The notes under the pieces are model-generated. The model searched no databases and had not been told where the DNA came from. It saw nothing but the letters and a program-made list of their open reading frames with translations. This document shows, piece after piece, positions 22,043 to 30,780 of a stretch of DNA of 42,142 nucleotides; the first letter of the stretch is position 1, and each line of letters begins with the position of its first letter. Position numbers and translations under genes: made by a program. The stretch covers positions 1 through 42,142 of the forward strand of contig NZ_MWLO01000068.1 of the NCBI RefSeq assembly GCF_002198735.1, read 5' to 3'. This DNA is from Ideonella sp. A 288 (GTDB taxonomy: Bacteria; Pseudomonadota; Gammaproteobacteria; Burkholderiales; Burkholderiaceae_C).

Positions 22043-23719
22043 TCACAGCAGGATGCGCCGGAAGTCGGTCAGCAGGCTGCCGAAGTACACGTTGAAGCGC
22101 GCGGCCGCCGCACCGTCGATGACGCGGTGGTCCCAGCTCAGGCTGAGCGGCAGGATCAGCTTCGGCACGAACTGCTTGCCATCCCAGCGCGGCTCGGTCG
22201 TGCTCTTGCACACGCCCATGATGGCCACCTCGGGCGCGTTGATGATCGGCGTGAAGTAGCGCCCGCCGATGCCGCCCAGCGAGCTGATCGAGAAGCAGCC
22301 GCCGCTCATGTCGGCCGGCCCCAGCTTGCCGTCGCGGGCCTTCTTGGCCAGCTCGCCCATCTCGGTGCTGATCTGGAACACGCCCTTCTTGTCGGCGTCC
22401 TTGATCACCGGCACGACCAGCCCGTTGGGCGTGTCGGCGGCAAAGCCGATGTGGAAGTACTGCTTCAGCACCAGCTGGTCGCCGTCGAGCGAGGCGTTGA
22501 ACTGCGGGAACTTCTTCAGTGCCGCCACGGCCGCCTTGATCATGAAGGCCAGCATCGTGACCTTGACGCCGGATTTCTCGTTCTCCTTGTTCAGCTGCAC
22601 GCGGAAGGCCTCGAGGTCGGTGATGTCGGCATCGTCGTGGTTGGTGACGTGCGGGATCACCACCCAGTTGCGGTGCAGGTTGGCGCCGCTGATCTTCTGG
22701 ATGCGCGACAGGTCTTTCCGCTCGACGGGGCCGAACTTGGTGAAGTCCACCTGCGGCCAGGGCAACAGGCCCGGGAAGGCACCGCCGGCCGCCGCGGGCG
22801 CCGCCGCCGGCGCCTTGGCCTTCTGGGCGGCGGTCTGCACCGCACCGGCCATCACGCGCTTGACGAAGCCCTGCAGGTCGTCCTGCGTGATGCGGCCCTT
22901 GGGCCCTGAGCCGGCCACTTCGGCCAGCGGCACGCCGAGGTCGCGGGCGAAGCGTCGGATGGTGGGCGACGCATGCGGCAGCGCGCCCTTTGGCGCGGTC
23001 GGCTCATGCGCCGGCAGGGCCGGGGCAGCCGAGGCGACCGTCACGGGCGCGCTGGCCGCAGCGGGCGCAGGCGCTGCAGCCGCCGCGGCCGCTGGCGCCG
23101 CGGCCGGTGCGGGCGCCGGCGCACTGCCGCCGCCCGAGGCCTCGACGATCGCCACCAGCGTGCCCTTGGACACCTTGTCGCCGAGCTGGACGCGAAGCTC
23201 CTTCACCACGCCGGCGTGCGAGGACGGGATCTCCATCGAGGCCTTGTCGCTCTCGACGGTGATCAGGCTCTGCTCGACCTTGATGGTGTCGCCGACCTTG
23301 ACCATCACCTCGATGACGGCCACCTCGGCAAAGTCGCCGATGTCGGGCACCAGCACCTCGACCGGGCCGGACGCCGCGGGCGCCGCCGCCACCGCCGCCG
23401 GGGCGGCAGTGGGCGGCGAGATCGCCTCGGTCAGCGTCGGCAGCTCGGCCTTGGCCGGCGGCTGCGGCGATGCGGCACCGGCCTCGGCCTCGAGCACCAG
23501 CACCACGCTGCCTTCGTTGACCTTGTCGCCGAGGCCGACCTTCAGCTCCTTGACGACGCCGGCGTGCGACGACGGGATCTCCATCGACGCCTTGTCCGAC
23601 TCGACGGTGAGCAGGCTCTGCTCGGCCTTGACCACGTCGCCCGGCTTGACCAGCAGCTCGATGACGGCCACGTCCTTGAAGTCCCCGATGTCTGGGACCT
23701 TCACTTCAACCAATGCCAT
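22043..23719 (-). CDS. aceF: dihydrolipoamide acetyltransferase (E2) of pyruvate dehydrogenase
   Basis: A 558-residue E2 that moves the acetyl group from lipoyl arms to CoA and forms the core of the complex. Order: lipoyl domain 1 (1-80, Lys43), Ala/Pro linker, lipoyl domain 2 (119-196, Lys159), a long Ala/Pro linker, the E1/E3-binding domain (about 248-285, [13 protein letters not shown]), and the catalytic domain ending with the active-site His531 and Asp535 in [11 protein letters not shown]. Two lipoyl domains are typical of betaproteobacteria (E. coli has three). GGAGA precedes the ATG. It follows aceE by 22 bp and precedes bph by 67 bp. Confidence 0.97.
   Translation of the reverse strand: MALVEVKVPDIGDFKDVAVIELLVKPGDVVKAEQSLLTVESDKASMEIPSSHAGVVKELKVGLGDKVNEGSVVLVLEAEAGAASPQPPAKAELPTLTEAISPPTAAPAAVAAAPAASGPVEVLVPDIGDFAEVAVIEVMVKVGDTIKVEQSLITVESDKASMEIPSSHAGVVKELRVQLGDKVSKGTLVAIVEASGGGSAPAPAPAAAPAAAAAAAPAPAAASAPVTVASAAPALPAHEPTAPKGALPHASPTIRRFARDLGVPLAEVAGSGPKGRITQDDLQGFVKRVMAGAVQTAAQKAKAPAAAPAAAGGAFPGLLPWPQVDFTKFGPVERKDLSRIQKISGANLHRNWVVIPHVTNHDDADITDLEAFRVQLNKENEKSGVKVTMLAFMIKAAVAALKKFPQFNASLDGDQLVLKQYFHIGFAADTPNGLVVPVIKDADKKGVFQISTEMGELAKKARDGKLGPADMSGGCFSISSLGGIGGRYFTPIINAPEVAIMGVCKSTTEPRWDGKQFVPKLILPLSLSWDHRVIDGAAAARFNVYFGSLLTDFRRILL
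23132..23365 (-). repeat. lipoyl-domain coding repeat, second copy in aceF
   Basis: Second AceF lipoyl domain (residues 119-196), a diverged copy of the first; the lipoyl-lysine segment [17 protein letters not shown] is the same in both. Confidence 0.8.
23480..23719 (-). repeat. lipoyl-domain coding repeat, first copy in aceF
   Basis: First AceF lipoyl domain (residues 1-80). It is closer to the LpdA copy than to the second AceF copy, which suggests domain swapping between the two genes. Confidence 0.8.
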
Positions 23720-23741
23720 GTTCTTGTCTCCGTTTGCCGCG

Positions 23742-26450
23742 TCAGGCGTACAGCGGGTTGATCTTGTCGACCGAGAGGCCGTACTTCGCGATGGCCTCGG
23801 CCGCCCGGCTCGCCGGCACCAGGCCGTCGTCGGCCAGCGACTTCAGGGCCGCCACCACGACGTAGTGGCGGTTGACCTCGAAGTGCTCGCGCAGCTTGCT
23901 GCGGAAGTCGCTGCGGCCGTAGCCGTCGGTGCCCAGCACCTTGAAGGTGCGGCCCTTGGGGATGTACGCGCGGATCTGTTCGCAATAGCTCTTGATGTAG
24001 TCGGTGGAGGCCACCACCGGGCCGGCATGGCCGCCCAGTTGCTGCGCCACGAAGGGCACGCGCGGCGCCTCGGTCGGGTGCAGCAGGCTCCAGCGCTCGG
24101 CGTCCTGGCCATCGCGCGCCAGTTCGTTGAAGCTGGGGCAGCTCCACACCTTGGCCGCCACGCCCCAGTCGGACTCGAGCAGCTGCTTGGCCGCCATCGA
24201 TTCGCGCAGGATGGTGCCCGAGCCCAGCAGGTTCACCTGCGGCCGGCCGGCCGCGTCGGCGTCTTCCAGCAGGTACATGCCCTTGATGATCTGCTCTTCG
24301 GTACCCGCCTTCAGCCCGGGCATCGGGTAGTTCTCGTTGAGCAGGGTGAGGTAGTAGTAGACGTTGTCCTGCTTCTCGACCATGCGCTTCAGGCCGTGGT
24401 GCAGGATCACGCCGACCTCGTGCGCGAAGCTCGGGTCGTAGCTGACGCAGTTGGGGATGGTGCCGGCCAGGATGTGGCTGTGGCCGTCCTCGTGCTGCAG
24501 GCCTTCGCCGTTCAGCGTGGTGCGCCCCGACGTGCCGCCCAGCAGGAAGCCGCGCGCCTGCATGTCGCCCGCCGCCCAGGCCAGGTCGCCGATGCGCTGG
24601 AAGCCGAACATCGAGTAATACACATAGAACGGCACCATGATGCGGTTGCTGGTGCTGTAGCTGGTGGCCGCGGCGATCCAGCTGGCCATGCCGCCGGCCT
24701 CGTTGATGCCTTCCTGCAGGATCTGGCCGGCCTTGTCCTCGCGGTAGTACATCACCTGGTCCTTGTCGACCGGGGTGTACTGCTGGCCTGCCGGGTTGTA
24801 GATGCCCACTTGCCGGAACAGGCCTTCCATGCCGAAGGTGCGGGCCTCGTCCACCAGGATGGGCACCACGCGCGGGCCCAGGGCCTGGTCGCGCAGCAAC
24901 TGGGTGAGGAAGCGCACGTAGGCTTGCGTGGTGGAGATCTCGCGCCCCTCGGCGGTGGGCTCGATCACGCTCTTGAAGTTCTCCAGCGCCGGCACGGTGA
25001 AGCTCTCGTCGGCCTTGGTGCGGCGGTGCGGCAGGTAGCCGCCCAGCGCCTGGCGGCGCTCGTGCAGGTAGCGCATCTCCGGCGTGTCGTCGGCCGGCTT
25101 GTAGAACGGCAATGCGGCGAGCTGGCTGTCGGGAATGGGGATGTTGAAGCGGTCGCGGAACAGCTTGATGTCGTCGTCGGTGAGCTTCTTGGTCTGGTGG
25201 ACGTTGTTCTTGCCCTCGCCGGCCTTGCCCATGCCGAAGCCCTTGACGGTCTTGATCAGCAGCACCGTGGGCTGGCCCTTGTGGTTGACCGCCTTGTGGT
25301 ACGCCGCATAGACCTTCTGCGGGTCGTGGCCACCGCGGCGCAGGTTCCAGATGTCGTCGTCGGACATCTTGGCCACCATCTCCAGCGTGCGCGGGTCGCG
25401 GCCGAAGAAGTGCTTGCGGACGAACGCGCCATCGTTGGCCTTGAAGGCCTGGAAGTCGCCGTCCAGCGTGTCCATCATGATCTTGCGCAGGGCGCCATCC
25501 TTGTCGCGCGCCAGCAGCGCGTCCCAGTTGGCGCCCCACAGCAGCTTGATCACGTTCCAGCCCGAGCCGCGGAACTCACCCTCGAGCTCCTGCACGATCT
25601 TGCCGTTGCCGCGCACCGGGCCGTCCAGGCGCTGCAGGTTGCAGTTGACGACGAAGATCAGGTTGTCCAGGTTCTCGCGGGCGGCCAGGCCGATGGCGCC
25701 CAGCGATTCCACCTCGTCCATCTCGCCGTCGCCGCAGAACACCCAGACCTTGCGGTTGCTGGTGTCGGCGATGCCGCGCGCGTGCAGGTACTTCAGGAAC
25801 CGGGCCTGGTAGATCGCCATCAAGGGGCCCAGGCCCATCGACACCGTGGGGAACTGCCAGAACTCGGGCATCAGCTTCGGGTGCGGGTAGCTCGACAGGC
25901 CCTTGCCGGCCACTTCCTGGCGGAAATGCAGCAGCTGTTCCTCGGTGAGGCGGCCCTCCAGGTAGGCGCGCGCGTAGACGCCGGGGGCCACGTGGCCCTG
26001 GATGTAGAGGCAGTCGCCGCCGTGGTCCTTGCTCTCGGCGTGCCAGAAGTGGTTGAAGCCGGCGCCGAACATGTGCGCCAGCGAGGCGAACGAGCCGATG
26101 TGGCCGCCCAGGTCGCCGCCGTCCTCGGGGTTGTGGCGGTTGGCCTTGACCACCATGGCCATCGCGTTCCAGCGCATGTAGGCGCGCAGGCGCTCCTCGA
26201 TCTCGATGTTGCCGGGGCAACGCTCTTCTTCGTCCGTGGGGATCGTGTTGACGTAGGCCGTGTTGGCCGAGAAGGGCTGGTCGATGCCGGACTGGCGCGC
26301 TTCGTCGAGCAGCTTTTCCAGCAGGAAGTGGGCGCGCTCAGGGCCTTCGTTGGCAATGACGGCGTCTAGCGCCTCGAGCCATTCGCGGGTTTCCTGCGCG
26401 TCGGCATCGTTGGCGGCGACGCCAGGAAAGGATTGGGGCACGGCGGACAT
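23742..26450 (-). CDS. aceE: pyruvate dehydrogenase E1 component, homodimeric type
   Basis: A 902-residue thiamine-diphosphate enzyme that decarboxylates pyruvate and acetylates the lipoyl arms of AceF. The cofactor motif is clear, from GDGEMDE to FVVNCN. Other AceE features are [37 protein letters not shown], and the C-terminal [20 protein letters not shown]. The length is that of the single-chain alpha2 type of proteobacteria, not the split alpha/beta type. GGAGA stands before the ATG. It opens the operon aceE-aceF-bph-lpdA and is divergent from a sensor kinase/regulator pair across a 155-bp AT-rich gap. Confidence 0.98.
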   Translation of the reverse strand: MSAVPQSFPGVAANDADAQETREWLEALDAVIANEGPERAHFLLEKLLDEARQSGIDQPFSANTAYVNTIPTDEEERCPGNIEIEERLRAYMRWNAMAMVVKANRHNPEDGGDLGGHIGSFASLAHMFGAGFNHFWHAESKDHGGDCLYIQGHVAPGVYARAYLEGRLTEEQLLHFRQEVAGKGLSSYPHPKLMPEFWQFPTVSMGLGPLMAIYQARFLKYLHARGIADTSNRKVWVFCGDGEMDEVESLGAIGLAARENLDNLIFVVNCNLQRLDGPVRGNGKIVQELEGEFRGSGWNVIKLLWGANWDALLARDKDGALRKIMMDTLDGDFQAFKANDGAFVRKHFFGRDPRTLEMVAKMSDDDIWNLRRGGHDPQKVYAAYHKAVNHKGQPTVLLIKTVKGFGMGKAGEGKNNVHQTKKLTDDDIKLFRDRFNIPIPDSQLAALPFYKPADDTPEMRYLHERRQALGGYLPHRRTKADESFTVPALENFKSVIEPTAEGREISTTQAYVRFLTQLLRDQALGPRVVPILVDEARTFGMEGLFRQVGIYNPAGQQYTPVDKDQVMYYREDKAGQILQEGINEAGGMASWIAAATSYSTSNRIMVPFYVYYSMFGFQRIGDLAWAAGDMQARGFLLGGTSGRTTLNGEGLQHEDGHSHILAGTIPNCVSYDPSFAHEVGVILHHGLKRMVEKQDNVYYYLTLLNENYPMPGLKAGTEEQIIKGMYLLEDADAAGRPQVNLLGSGTILRESMAAKQLLESDWGVAAKVWSCPSFNELARDGQDAERWSLLHPTEAPRVPFVAQQLGGHAGPVVASTDYIKSYCEQIRAYIPKGRTFKVLGTDGYGRSDFRSKLREHFEVNRHYVVVAALKSLADDGLVPASRAAEAIAKYGLSVDKINPLYA

Positions 26451-26605
26451 CGGTTGTCTCCTGATTTCCGGTTGTGGTGGATGGAACGTCTGGCTCGAAG
26501 TTTGGCACAGCTTTGGTCAAATTTCAAATAGCGCGAGTTGATTTCTTATTGTGGAATGTACGTATCGCCTCCTGAGGCTGCCGCAGCGACCCGGATAATC
26601 GAGCC
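26451..26605. promoter_or_regulatory. divergent promoter region, aceE and sensor kinase
   Basis: A 155-bp gap richer in A/T than the flanking genes, especially about 26505-26555. On the minus strand TTGAAA and TTGACC stand near 26525-26510, about 60-75 bases before aceE, as possible -35 boxes, but no good -10 is found at standard spacing. On the plus strand GATAAT lies at 26594-26599. Confidence 0.45.
26594..26599 (+). promoter_or_regulatory. -10-like GATAAT six bases before the start codon
   Basis: GATAAT, then CGAGCC, then the ATG of the sensor kinase. There is no ribosome-binding site. It is one of the best examples of the leaderless-type arrangement in this window. Confidence 0.45.
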
Positions 26606-29197
26606 ATGAACCCCCGCAAGCCCGGACTGGTCACCCATGCCACGGAGGCCGGCCGGCGATTGCTCGGCCGCTGGTGGCGACGCCAATCGCCGGCCCGGCA
26701 GGACCGCTTCGCCACGCTGGGTCCGCTGGTGTCGGTGCTGCTCTTCCTGGCGGCGATCATCTCGGCCTTCTGGTACCTGCGCAACGAGGAGGTTGAACGC
26801 GAGGCCGAGGCCGTCAAGCGCGACGTCGAGATCGCGCAGCAGCAGATCCGCCTGCGGCTGATCGAGAACCAGGAACAACTGGTGCGACTGGTGCGCGAGA
26901 ACCTGACCCGCGAGCAGGACACCGCCGACTTCCAGCGCCTGGCCGCCAGCTTCGCCGCCGAGCGCCCCGAGGTGCTCAAGCTCACCTGGTTCGACGCACA
27001 GAAGAACGTGCGCGGCCAGTACGCGCTGTACGACTCACGCGACGAGAGCAGCCCCGTGGCAGGCAGCGCCAGCGCACCGCCCGCCGCCTCGGGGGTGCGC
27101 ACGGAATCGGACTGGGCCTTCATCACGCTGCGCGACCTGCGCCAACCGGTGTACTCGCGGCCCTTCCAGAACGCCGAGCGGGCCATGGTCTTCCAGGTGC
27201 ACGTGCCATTGATCGAGCGCGGCCACTTCGGCGGCGCCCTGGTGGCCGACATCGGCATCGACGCGCTGCTGCGGCACCTGGTGCCGGTGGACGTCACGCG
27301 CCGCCACCCGGTGGCGGTGATCGACGAGCGCGAGCAGTTGCTGGCCAGCTCGGTCACGCCGATGCCGGGGCCCCGGACTCGGCGCGCTTCCATCGTCCAC
27401 GACGTACCTCTCACCCCCGCGGCCAACGGCCTGGTGCTGCGCGGCACCGGCTACCGCACCTCGGCCGGCCTGGTCGGCAACACGCTGTTCTGGATGGTGG
27501 TGGCGTTGTCGGCGCTGACCGTGTGGATGCTGCTGGGCACCTGGCGGCACATGCGCCGGCGCTCGCAGATCCAGGGCGCGCTGGTGCAGGAGACCAACTT
27601 CCGCCGGGCGATGGAGAACTCCATGCTCACCGGCATGCGCGCGCTCGACCTCGAGGGCCGCGTGACCTACGTCAATCCGGCGTTTTGCGCGATGACCGGA
27701 TTCACCGAAGGCGAGCTCATCGGCCGCCTACCGCCCTACCCCTACTGGCCGCACGACCGCATCGACGAGAACGCCCGGCTGCTGCAGCAGGAACTGCAGG
27801 GCCGCAGCCCGGCCGGCGGCATCGAGGTCAAGGTGATGCGCAAGAACGGCACGCTGTTCGACGCCCGCATGTACGTGTCGCCGCTGGTCGATTCGCGCAG
27901 CCAGCAGACCGGCTGGATGACGTCGATGACCAACATCACCGAGGCCAAGCGCATCCGCGACCAGCTCTCGGCGTCGCACGAACGCTTCACCACCGTGCTG
28001 GAGGGCCTGGACGCCGCGGTGTCGGTGCTGTCGGTGCAGCATGGCGAACTGCTGTTCGCCAACCGCTCGTACCGCCTGTGGTTCGGCGCCGATTCGCGCG
28101 GCCACGCGCTGCTGGCCAGCGGCACCGGCCCGGCCCTGCCGGTGGCCACCGACCGCGACGAGTCGGTCGACGGCCTGTCGGGCCTGCCCACGCAGGAACT
28201 CACCGCCATGGGCGCCAACCCCCGTGAGATCTATGCCCATGCGCTGGACAAGTGGTTCGATGTGCGCTCGCGCTACCTGCAGTGGACCGACGGGCGGCTG
28301 GCGCAGATGCTGATCGCCACCGACGTCACCGCCCGCCGCCGCGCCGAGGAGCAGGCCGCCCAGCAGGCCGAGAAGGCGCAGGTGTCGAGCCGGCTGATCA
28401 CCATGGGCGAGATGGCCTCGTCGGTGGCGCACGAGCTGAACCAGCCGCTCACCGCCATCACCAACTATTGCAGCGGCATGGTCTCGCGCGTCAAGGCCGA
28501 GACGATCGACCGCGACGCGCTGATCACGGCGCTGGAGAAGACCGCCCGCCAGGCCGAGCGCGCCGGGCAGATCATCCACCGCATCCGCGCCTTCGTGAAG
28601 AAGAGCGAACCGCAGCGCCAGCCGGCCCATGCGCACGACATCGTCGAGGACGCGGTCGAACTCGCCAGCATCGAGCTGCGCCGGCGCAACGTGGCCATCC
28701 ACCAGTACGTCGCCCAGCACCTGCCGCAGCTGCGCTGCGACCCGATCCTGGTCGAGCAGGTGCTGCTCAATCTCCTGAAGAACGCCGCCGAGGCCATCGA
28801 CAGCGCCAAGCTGCCGCCGTCGCGCCGGCACATCGAGCTGCGCGTGATCCCGAGGCACACCCCGGATGAGGGGGGCGTGATCGAGTTCAGCGTCACCGAC
28901 ATGGGCCCCGGGCTGCCCGAAGAAGTGCTGGCGCGCCTGTACGAGGCCTTCTTCTCGACCAAGGCCGAGGGCATGGGCATCGGCCTGTCGCTGTGCCGCT
29001 CGATCATCGAGTCGCACCGGGGCCGGATCAGGGGCCAGAACCTCTACAATGGCGACACCGTGGCGGGGTGTCGTTTCGCCTTCACCCTGCCCGTTGAAAC
29101 CCACGCGCGGCACGAGGAGACCACGCGGCCCGCAGCAGTACACAACGAGGCCGCGCTCGACGCCGATAACACCCCCGCAGCGAAGACCACCCCATGA
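26606..29197 (+). CDS. PAS-domain membrane sensor histidine kinase
   Basis: An 863-residue kinase. Helix 1 (about 39-58, GPLVSVLLFLAAIISAFWYL) and helix 2 (about 290-312) enclose a periplasmic sensor domain of about 230 residues; two PAS domains follow (about 330-450 and 455-570; the first has YVNPAFCAMTGFTEGELIG). The phospho-acceptor is His609 in SVAHELNQPLTAI, and the ATPase has the N box LLKNAAEAI and the G box EGMGIGLSLCRSI. The layout resembles FixL/DctB-type kinases. No haem-binding residues were identified. Its stop overlaps the regulator start (ATGA). Its place divergent from aceE suggests it senses a carbon or redox signal for pyruvate metabolism, which is inference. Confidence 0.93.
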   Translation: MNPRKPGLVTHATEAGRRLLGRWWRRQSPARQDRFATLGPLVSVLLFLAAIISAFWYLRNEEVEREAEAVKRDVEIAQQQIRLRLIENQEQLVRLVRENLTREQDTADFQRLAASFAAERPEVLKLTWFDAQKNVRGQYALYDSRDESSPVAGSASAPPAASGVRTESDWAFITLRDLRQPVYSRPFQNAERAMVFQVHVPLIERGHFGGALVADIGIDALLRHLVPVDVTRRHPVAVIDEREQLLASSVTPMPGPRTRRASIVHDVPLTPAANGLVLRGTGYRTSAGLVGNTLFWMVVALSALTVWMLLGTWRHMRRRSQIQGALVQETNFRRAMENSMLTGMRALDLEGRVTYVNPAFCAMTGFTEGELIGRLPPYPYWPHDRIDENARLLQQELQGRSPAGGIEVKVMRKNGTLFDARMYVSPLVDSRSQQTGWMTSMTNITEAKRIRDQLSASHERFTTVLEGLDAAVSVLSVQHGELLFANRSYRLWFGADSRGHALLASGTGPALPVATDRDESVDGLSGLPTQELTAMGANPREIYAHALDKWFDVRSRYLQWTDGRLAQMLIATDVTARRRAEEQAAQQAEKAQVSSRLITMGEMASSVAHELNQPLTAITNYCSGMVSRVKAETIDRDALITALEKTARQAERAGQIIHRIRAFVKKSEPQRQPAHAHDIVEDAVELASIELRRRNVAIHQYVAQHLPQLRCDPILVEQVLLNLLKNAAEAIDSAKLPPSRRHIELRVIPRHTPDEGGVIEFSVTDMGPGLPEEVLARLYEAFFSTKAEGMGIGLSLCRSIIESHRGRIRGQNLYNGDTVAGCRFAFTLPVETHARHEETTRPAAVHNEAALDADNTPAAKTTP

Positions 29198-29820
29198 GCC
29201 TGATCCCCAAGAAAGGCACGGTCTACGTCGTCGACGACGACGAAGCCGTGCGCGACTCCCTGCAATGGCTGCTGGAGGGCAAGGACTACCGCGTCAAGTG
29301 CTTCGACTCGGCCGAATCCTTCCTCTCGCGCTTCGACCCTCGCGAGGTCGCCTGCCTGATCGCCGACATCCGCATGGACGGCATGAGCGGGCTCGAACTG
29401 CAGGACCGCCTGCTCGAGCGCAAGAGCCCGCTGCCGGTGGTCTTCATCACCGGCCACGGCGACGTGCCGATGGCCGTCACCACGATGAAGAAGGGCGCGA
29501 TGGACTTCATCGAGAAGCCCTTCAAGGAAGACGACCTGCTCGGCCTCGTCGAGCGCATGCTCGACCAGGCCCGGTCGGCCTTCAGCCAGCACCAGGAGCA
29601 GGCCAGCCGCGACGCCCTCTTGTCTCGCCTGACCACCCGCGAGGCCCAGGTGCTCGAGCGCATCGTGGCCGGCCGGCTGAACAAGCAGATCGCCGACGAC
29701 CTGGGCATCAGCATCAAGACGGTCGAGGCGCACCGCGCCAACATCATGGAAAAGTTGAACGCCAACACCGTGGCCGACCTGCTCAAGATCGCGCTCGGCG
29801 CCAACACCGCCAAGGCCTGA
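29194..29820 (+). CDS. FixJ-type response regulator (receiver + LuxR HTH)
   Basis: A 208-residue regulator. The receiver domain (1-125) has the acidic pocket VVDDDEAVR, the phospho-acceptor Asp58 in [12 protein letters not shown], the threonine in VVFITGHGD and the lysine in [10 protein letters not shown]. The LuxR/FixJ helix-turn-helix occupies about 143-200 ([15 protein letters not shown], then [18 protein letters not shown]). It should be activated by the kinase whose gene overlaps it by four bases and bind promoter DNA as a dimer. A strong terminator follows. Likely targets include the divergent aceE promoter or its own, but no binding site was identified. Confidence 0.95.
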   Translation: MSLIPKKGTVYVVDDDEAVRDSLQWLLEGKDYRVKCFDSAESFLSRFDPREVACLIADIRMDGMSGLELQDRLLERKSPLPVVFITGHGDVPMAVTTMKKGAMDFIEKPFKEDDLLGLVERMLDQARSAFSQHQEQASRDALLSRLTTREAQVLERIVAGRLNKQIADDLGISIKTVEAHRANIMEKLNANTVADLLKIALGANTAKA

Positions 29821-29843
29821 CCCGACACCCCCTGCCCTGCCGA

Positions 29844-29870
29844 GGCCGCTGCCGTTCCAGCGGCCTTTTT
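29844..29870 (+). terminator. intrinsic terminator of the two-component operon
   Basis: GGCCGCTG and CAGCGGCC arms with a six-base loop, followed by five T residues, 24 bases after the regulator stop. The folD start codon is only 17 bases further on. Confidence 0.9.
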
Positions 29871-29887
29871 CGTTTGTGGAGATCCCG

Positions 29888-30745
29888 ATGCCTGCGCAAT
29901 TGATCGACGGCACCGCGCTGTCGAAGAAGATCCGATCCGAAGTCGCTGTCCGTGCGGCCGCCCTCACCGCCCGCGGCGTCACGCCGGGGCTGGCCGTGAT
30001 CCTGGTCGGCGAAGACCCGGCCTCGGCGGTGTACGTGCGCAACAAGGTCAAGGCCTGCCAGGAGCACGGGCTGCATTCGGTGTTCGAGAAGTACGACGCC
30101 AGCCTGCCCGAGGCCGACCTTCTGGCCCGGCTGCACGCGCTCAACGTCGACCCCGCCATCCACGGCATCCTGGTGCAGATGCCGCTGCCCCGGCACATCG
30201 ACCCGCACAAGGTCATCGAGACCATCTCCACCGACAAGGACGTCGACGGCTACTCGGTGCGCAGCGCCGGCGACCTGATGGCCGGGCTGCCGGGCTTCCG
30301 CCCCTGCACGCCCTACGGCTGCATGAAGCTGATCGAGTCCACCGGCGTGCCGCTCAAGGGCAGGCACGCGGTGGTCATCGGCCGCAGCAACACCGTGGGC
30401 AAGCCGATGGCCCTGCTGCTGCTGCAAGCCAATGCCACCGTCACCGTGTGCCACAGCGCCACCGCCGACATCGGCGCCCACACGCGGCAGGCCGACGTGG
30501 TGGTGGTGGCCGTGGGTCGCCGCAACACGCTGACGGCCGACATGGTCAAGCCCGGCGCCATCGTCGTCGACGTCGGCATGAACCGCGACGACGCCGGCAA
30601 GCTGTGCGGCGACGTGGACTTCGCCGCCGTGCGCGACGTGGCCGGCTGGATCACCCCGGTGCCCGGTGGGGTCGGGCCGATGACGATCACAATGTTGCTC
30701 GTCAACACCCTCGAATCCGCCGAGCGGGCGGCAGGTCGGGCGTAG
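29888..30745 (+). CDS. folD: bifunctional methylenetetrahydrofolate dehydrogenase/cyclohydrolase
   Basis: A 285-residue FolD, which interconverts 5,10-methylene-, methenyl- and 10-formyl-tetrahydrofolate using NADP. Family signatures: [19 protein letters not shown] with the catalytic YVxx[43 protein letters not shown] (NADP binding) and the C-terminal [12 protein letters not shown]. Full length. The ATG at 29888 has GGAGA upstream; an ATG four codons earlier lies inside that site. It stands directly behind the terminator of the two-component operon, so its promoter must overlap that terminator or the regulator gene, or it depends on read-through. Confidence 0.96.
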   Translation: MPAQLIDGTALSKKIRSEVAVRAAALTARGVTPGLAVILVGEDPASAVYVRNKVKACQEHGLHSVFEKYDASLPEADLLARLHALNVDPAIHGILVQMPLPRHIDPHKVIETISTDKDVDGYSVRSAGDLMAGLPGFRPCTPYGCMKLIESTGVPLKGRHAVVIGRSNTVGKPMALLLLQANATVTVCHSATADIGAHTRQADVVVVAVGRRNTLTADMVKPGAIVVDVGMNRDDAGKLCGDVDFAAVRDVAGWITPVPGGVGPMTITMLLVNTLESAERAAGRA

Positions 30746-30780
30746 CCCGCCGCCACCACGCCACCATCACTGCCGCGACG

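Noticed and set aside
22269-26369. A 1366-codon open frame antisense to aceE and aceF
   Set aside because: It is a mirror of GC-rich codon use in the two real genes; the translation is low-complexity and has no recognisable domain.
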